NCBI RefSeq assembly: GCF_019635465.1
Contig: NZ_JAHBZK010000003.1
Location: 62,001-126,000 of the forward strand
Direction: 5' to 3'
From: Hydrogenophaga sp.
Lineage (GTDB): Bacteria; Pseudomonadota; Gammaproteobacteria; Burkholderiales; Burkholderiaceae_C
DNA length: 64,000 nucleotides
Positions within the stretch are counted from its first letter, which is position 1. Each line of letters starts with the position of its first letter. Below the pieces are notes generated by a model. It saw only the letters and a list, made by a program, of their open reading frames with translations. It did not search any database and was not told the DNA's origin. The translations under genes and the position numbers were made by a program. Shown piece after piece: positions 60,475 to 64,000 of this stretch.

Positions 60475-62556
60475 ATGACGCCTTTCGTGCCCCAGATCCG
60501 CCGCTACACCGAATGGCTTGCGACCCACCGGGGCCTGCGCTTTGATGACTACCCTGCGTTGTGGCGCTGGTCGGTGACCGACCTGGAGGCCTTCTGGAGC
60601 AGCATCGACGCGTACTTTAGTTTGAACATCCAATCAGAACAGGGGCGGGTATTGGCGGCCAACACCATGCCGGGCACCCAGTGGTTCCCGGGGGGGCGAG
60701 CCAACTACGCGCGCCAGGTGATGCGCCATGTGCAGCCGGCCCACGCGGCCGGCCTGTCGGCACTGATCGTGGGTAACGAAAAGGGCAGCGTGGTCGAGCT
60801 GTCCTGGCCCGAGCTGCAACGCCGTGTCGCTGCCCTCGCGCTGCATTTGCGGGCCCAGGGCGTGCAACCGGGCGACCGCGTGGCCGCCTACCTGCCCAAC
60901 ATCGCCGAGACGGCCATTGCCTTTCTGGCGGTGGTCAGCATCGGCGCGGTGTGGAGCGTGTGCGCGCCCGACATGGGCAGCAACGCCGTGCTCGACCGCT
61001 TCCGCCAGATCGAGCCGGTGGTGTTGATCGCCTGCGATGGTGTGACCTACGGGCGGCGCGACATCGACCGCCTGGGCGTGGTGGCCGAGCTGCGTGCAGC
61101 GCTGCCATCGGTGCGCCACGTGGTGCTGCACACCAACCTGGCCGGGACCGACGCCGAACAGGCGCAGGCCCTGGCGCAACTCGCGCCCTGCGCCCACTTC
61201 GCAGAGGTGTGCGCGCGCGACGATGCCGAGACGGCCGCCTTCGAGGCCGTGGCGCTGCCCTTCGACCACCCGCTGTGGATCGTCTATTCCAGCGGCACCA
61301 CCGGTCTGCCCAAGCCGATCGTGCACAGCCATGGCGGCACCGTGCTGGTGGCGCTGGCGCTCAAGACCCTGCACAACGACATCGGCTGCAGCTACGAGCC
61401 CAACAGCTTCGGCGAGCGGTACCACTGGTACAGCTCGACCGGCTGGGTGATGTGGAACGCGCAGGTCAGCGGCCTGCTCAACGGCACCACCTGCGTCATC
61501 TACGACGGCAACCCCGGCGGTGCCAAGGACGCGCCCGACTGGACCACGCTGTGGCGCTTTGCCGCCAGCCAGGGGGTGACCTTCTTCGGCGCCGGCGCGG
61601 CGTTCTATGCCAACTGCCAGAAGGCCGGCGTGGACTTGTCCACCTGCGGCGATCTGTCCAGCGTGCGTGCGCTCGGCAGCACGGGTTCACCGCTGTCGGA
61701 GGACGCGCAGCGCTGGGGCAGCCAGGCTTTTGCCGCCATCGCCTCCAACGAAGCTCAGCGAGACATCTGGTGGTGCAACATCAGCGGCGGCACCGACTTT
61801 GCGGGCGCCTTCATCGGCGGCAACCGCGAGCTGCCGCAAGCGCCCGGGCGCATGCAATGCCGCTTGCTGGGCTGCGCGGTCGAGTCCTGGAACGAGCAGG
61901 GCGAGCCGGTGATCGACGAGGTTGGCGAACTGGTGTGTGCGCAGCCGATCCCTTCGATGCCGCTGTACTTCGTGGGCGACAAGGACAACCAGCGCCTGCT
62001 GGGCAGCTACTTCGACGCCTACCCACCCGGCCATGGCCGCAAGCCCGGCGGTGGCGACCTGGGCCCCGAAGCGGGCGCCGTCTGGCGCCACGGCGACTGG
62101 CTGCGCATCCTGCCCGATGGCTCCTGCGTCATCTATGGCCGCTCCGACGCCACCATCAACCGCCACGGCCTGCGCATGGGCACGAGCGAGATCTACAGCG
62201 CCGTCGAGGCCCTGCCCGAGGTGCTGGACTCGATGGTGATCGACCTGGAGTACCTCGGCCGCGACAGCTGGATGCCGCTGTTCGTCGTGCTGCGCGAAGG
62301 TGTCGCGTTCGACGACGCTTTGCGCGAACGCCTGCGCGGCGCCATCCGCAGCGCGCTGTCGCCACGCTTCGTGCCCGACGCGATCTACCAGGTGGCCGAG
62401 ATCCCGCGCACCCTCTCGGGCAAGAAGCAGGAGCTACCGATCAAAAAGCTGCTCCTGGGCCAGCCGATCGACAAGGTCATCAACCGCGAAGCCATGGCCA
62501 ACCCGGGCTGCCTGGACTGGTACGTACAGCTCGCCCGCGAGCGCGCCGCCGCCTGA
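60475..62556 (+). CDS. acetoacetate--CoA ligase (acetoacetyl-CoA synthetase)
   Basis: ANL-family ligase of 693 aa. N-terminal ACAS segment with PQIRRYTEWLATHRGLRFDD; FPGGRANYARQVMRHV follows the pattern of AacS. ATP P-loop WIVYSSGTTGLPKPIVHSH, then YHWYSSTGWVMWNAQVSGLL and the C-terminal GRSDATINRHGLRMGTSEIY hinge and lysine-containing IPRTLSGKKQELPIKKLL. Acetoacetate activation is the usual role of this length class. The Bug-type receptor gene follows 126 nt downstream; they could share a regulon. Confidence 0.9.
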   Translation: MTPFVPQIRRYTEWLATHRGLRFDDYPALWRWSVTDLEAFWSSIDAYFSLNIQSEQGRVLAANTMPGTQWFPGGRANYARQVMRHVQPAHAAGLSALIVGNEKGSVVELSWPELQRRVAALALHLRAQGVQPGDRVAAYLPNIAETAIAFLAVVSIGAVWSVCAPDMGSNAVLDRFRQIEPVVLIACDGVTYGRRDIDRLGVVAELRAALPSVRHVVLHTNLAGTDAEQAQALAQLAPCAHFAEVCARDDAETAAFEAVALPFDHPLWIVYSSGTTGLPKPIVHSHGGTVLVALALKTLHNDIGCSYEPNSFGERYHWYSSTGWVMWNAQVSGLLNGTTCVIYDGNPGGAKDAPDWTTLWRFAASQGVTFFGAGAAFYANCQKAGVDLSTCGDLSSVRALGSTGSPLSEDAQRWGSQAFAAIASNEAQRDIWWCNISGGTDFAGAFIGGNRELPQAPGRMQCRLLGCAVESWNEQGEPVIDEVGELVCAQPIPSMPLYFVGDKDNQRLLGSYFDAYPPGHGRKPGGGDLGPEAGAVWRHGDWLRILPDGSCVIYGRSDATINRHGLRMGTSEIYSAVEALPEVLDSMVIDLEYLGRDSWMPLFVVLREGVAFDDALRERLRGAIRSALSPRFVPDAIYQVAEIPRTLSGKKQELPIKKLLLGQPIDKVINREAMANPGCLDWYVQLARERAAA

Positions 62557-62682
62557 GCGGAACTCCGCAGTCCCGCAGGGGACTGATTCGCGCGGGCCCT
62601 CATGGCCGTCCCGCTGTTGCGAAACGAAGGCTTGCGCTACAAGAGCGCGCGTTCGTTCCACAGACCCCAACGGAGACAAGCC

Positions 62683-63678
62683 ATGACCACGACCAAGGAC
62701 CAACACGTCACCCGCCGCCAGGTGCTCGGCGCCGCCGCCGCCGTGGCAGCCCCCGCGCTGTTGCCTGCGGGCGCACTGGCGCAGGACAAGTACCCCTCGC
62801 GTCCGATCACCTTGATCGCGCCCTGGCCGGCCGGCGGCAGCAGCGACGGCGTGATGCGCGCCTTTGCCAAGAGCGCCAGTGCCAGGCTGGGCGTGCCGGT
62901 GATCATTGAGAACAAACCCGGTGTGGGCGGCACGCTGGGAGCCAGCGCCATGCTGCAGGCCAAGCCCGATGGCTACACGCTCACGCAGTTGCCGCTGGGC
63001 ATCTACCGCCTGCCGCACATGCGCGACATGCCGTTTCACCCGGTCAATGACCTCACCCACATCGTCTGCCTGACCGGCTACACCTTCGGCATCGCCTGCG
63101 TCGCCGACGCGCCGTTCAAGACGCTGCAGGAAATGGTGGCCTACGCCAAAGCCAACCCCGGGCAACTGGAATACGGCCACACCGGCACCGGCACCACGCC
63201 CCATCTGGCGATCGAAGAGTTCAGCGAAAAAGCGGGCATCAAGCTCAACCCGGTGCCTTTCAAAGGCTCGGCCGAGATCATGCAGGCCATCCTCGGGGGC
63301 CACATCCGCATGATGAGCGGCACCACCGAGTTCGCACCGCACGTGCAAAGCGGCAAGCTGCGCCTGCTGGCCACGCTGGGCAGCCAGCGCAACAAGGCCT
63401 TTGCCGACACGCCGACCGTCAAGGAAAGCGGCTGGGACACCATCAGCGAATCACCCTTCGGCATCGGTGGCCCCAAAGGCATGGACCCGACGGTCGTTCA
63501 GGCGCTGCACGACGCCTTCAAGGCCACGCTGGACGACCCCGAGGTCAAGAGCGCGCTCGACAAGTTCTTCCAGCCCGTGATCTACATGAACACGGCGGAC
63601 TACACCGCCTACGGTGCGCGCACTTACGCCGCGGAAAAGGCGACGATCGAGCGCCTGGGGCTGGCGAAGAAAAGTTGA
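62683..63678 (+). CDS. tripartite tricarboxylate transporter substrate-binding protein (Bug family)
   Basis: Periplasmic receptor of 331 aa with a Tat-type signal (TRRQVLGAAAAVAAPALLPA, cleavage after ALA). The mature start YPSRPITLIAPWPAGGSSDG, then VGGTLGASAMLQAKPDGYTL and GTTPHLAIEEF are Bug/TctC hallmarks. No membrane partners (TctA/TctB) are next to it, typical of the large orphan Bug families in Burkholderiales. GGAGACAAGCC precedes the ATG. The ligand is unknown. Confidence 0.9.
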   Translation: MTTTKDQHVTRRQVLGAAAAVAAPALLPAGALAQDKYPSRPITLIAPWPAGGSSDGVMRAFAKSASARLGVPVIIENKPGVGGTLGASAMLQAKPDGYTLTQLPLGIYRLPHMRDMPFHPVNDLTHIVCLTGYTFGIACVADAPFKTLQEMVAYAKANPGQLEYGHTGTGTTPHLAIEEFSEKAGIKLNPVPFKGSAEIMQAILGGHIRMMSGTTEFAPHVQSGKLRLLATLGSQRNKAFADTPTVKESGWDTISESPFGIGGPKGMDPTVVQALHDAFKATLDDPEVKSALDKFFQPVIYMNTADYTAYGARTYAAEKATIERLGLAKKS

Positions 63679-63709
63679 GCCCCCACGCTGCACCGCTGCG
63701 CGTGACCGC

Positions 63710-64000
63710 TCAGCGCCGGCTCACCAGCACGATGCCGGCGGCCACGCCAAGCAGGGCCAGCACCAGCTTGGCGGTGAGCGGCTCGCCCAGCAGCACCACG
63801 CCGAACACCAGCGCGAACACCGGCGTCAAAAAGGTGAAGGTGCTCATCTGCGTGGCCGGGTAGTGGCGCAGCATCCACATCCAGGTGAGGTAGCTGGCAA
63901 ACGCGCCCACGGCCGTCTGCAGCGCGATCGACGTCCACGCCTGCGTGGAATATGACAGCCCCCAGGGCTCGCCCAGTGCCAGCGACAACAGCGGCGCAAC
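63710..64000 (-). CDS. DMT superfamily (EamA) transporter, truncated at window edge
   Basis: C-terminal fragment of about 96 aa; the frame is open to the window end. It has three hydrophobic helices and the EamA motif YPATQMSTFTFLTPVFALVF, then GVVLLGEPLTAKLVLALLGV and a terminal SRR. It is convergent with the Bug receptor gene. The N-terminal half lies beyond base 64000. Confidence 0.85.
   Translation of the reverse strand, partial: VAPLLSLALGEPWGLSYSTQAWTSIALQTAVGAFASYLTWMWMLRHYPATQMSTFTFLTPVFALVFGVVLLGEPLTAKLVLALLGVAAGIVLVSRR

Overview
The window reads as a continuous piece of high-GC betaproteobacterial chromosome, most like Burkholderiales/Comamonadaceae (Hydrogenophaga-, Acidovorax- or Variovorax-type). 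This rests on the strong G/C third-position bias, a stand-alone second IF-1 gene, a Bug-type (tripartite tricarboxylate) solute receptor, minCDE and an mnmG-rsmG-parA-parB block. The mnmG/rsmG/parAB genes with four parS-like palindromes suggest that 44-49.6 kb lies in the origin half of the chromosome. I saw no rRNA, tRNA, CRISPR or phage genes. About 62 protein genes fill almost all of the sequence; only two gene-free stretches exceed 300 bp.

Layout. (1) 1-6.7 kb, minus strand: a catabolic operon with a feruloyl-CoA-synthetase-like ligase, a thiolase, and a branched-chain-type ABC importer (binding protein, LivH, and a LivM-LivG fusion cut by the window edge). A divergent TetR gene and two matching palindromes probably control it. 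(2) 7.4-13 kb: LysE exporter, exported beta-rich protein, IF-1, an ABC1/UbiB kinase and minC-minD-minE. (3) 13.1-17.5 kb: a copper block, copZ-cueR-spy divergent from copA, with two MerR-type 19-bp-spacer promoters back to back, then a hemerythrin. (4) 17.5-24.3 kb: class III aminotransferase, MFS transporter, AsmA-like protein and a two-component pair (NarL-type regulator plus hybrid kinase). (5) 24.5-41.1 kb: a large polyamine cluster with agmatinase, PuuB-like oxidase, MocR regulator, PuuD, PuuA, SpuC-like transaminase, PotFGHI importer, PuuC-like dehydrogenase, GabT and a second glutamine-synthetase-like ligase. A 268-bp structured MITE-like element and a family of TCATnnGTCAT repeats lie in its intergenic gaps. 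(6) 41.1-43.9 kb: class II aldolase, DUF2892 protein, Crp/Fnr regulator, cysteine-cluster protein, FMN reductase. (7) 44-49.6 kb: mnmG, rsmG, LysE, parA, an alpha/beta hydrolase, parB. (8) 49.6-54.3 kb: a second, paralogous two-component pair followed by a large lipoprotein with a caspase/CHAT-like His-Cys signature and an IPT/TIG-like domain. (9) 54.3-64 kb: FAD-linked oxidase, cobalamin adenosyltransferase, hypotheticals, thioesterase, uracil/xanthine permease, TetR, acetoacetyl-CoA synthetase, Bug receptor and a truncated EamA transporter.

How the parts fit. The polyamine cluster encodes uptake (PotFGHI), agmatine to putrescine (SpeB), and both the gamma-glutamylated (PuuA-PuuB-PuuC-PuuD) and direct transamination (SpuC-like) routes, ending in GABA transamination. 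No succinate-semialdehyde dehydrogenase is obvious unless the aldehyde dehydrogenase does both jobs. The least expected signals are the caspase/CHAT-like lipoprotein beside a sensor kinase, a shared GTGAC-N4-GTCAC palindrome near both two-component systems, the MITE-like element, and the parS cluster in which one parS contains a start codon. All calls come from reading motifs and context; no database search was possible.
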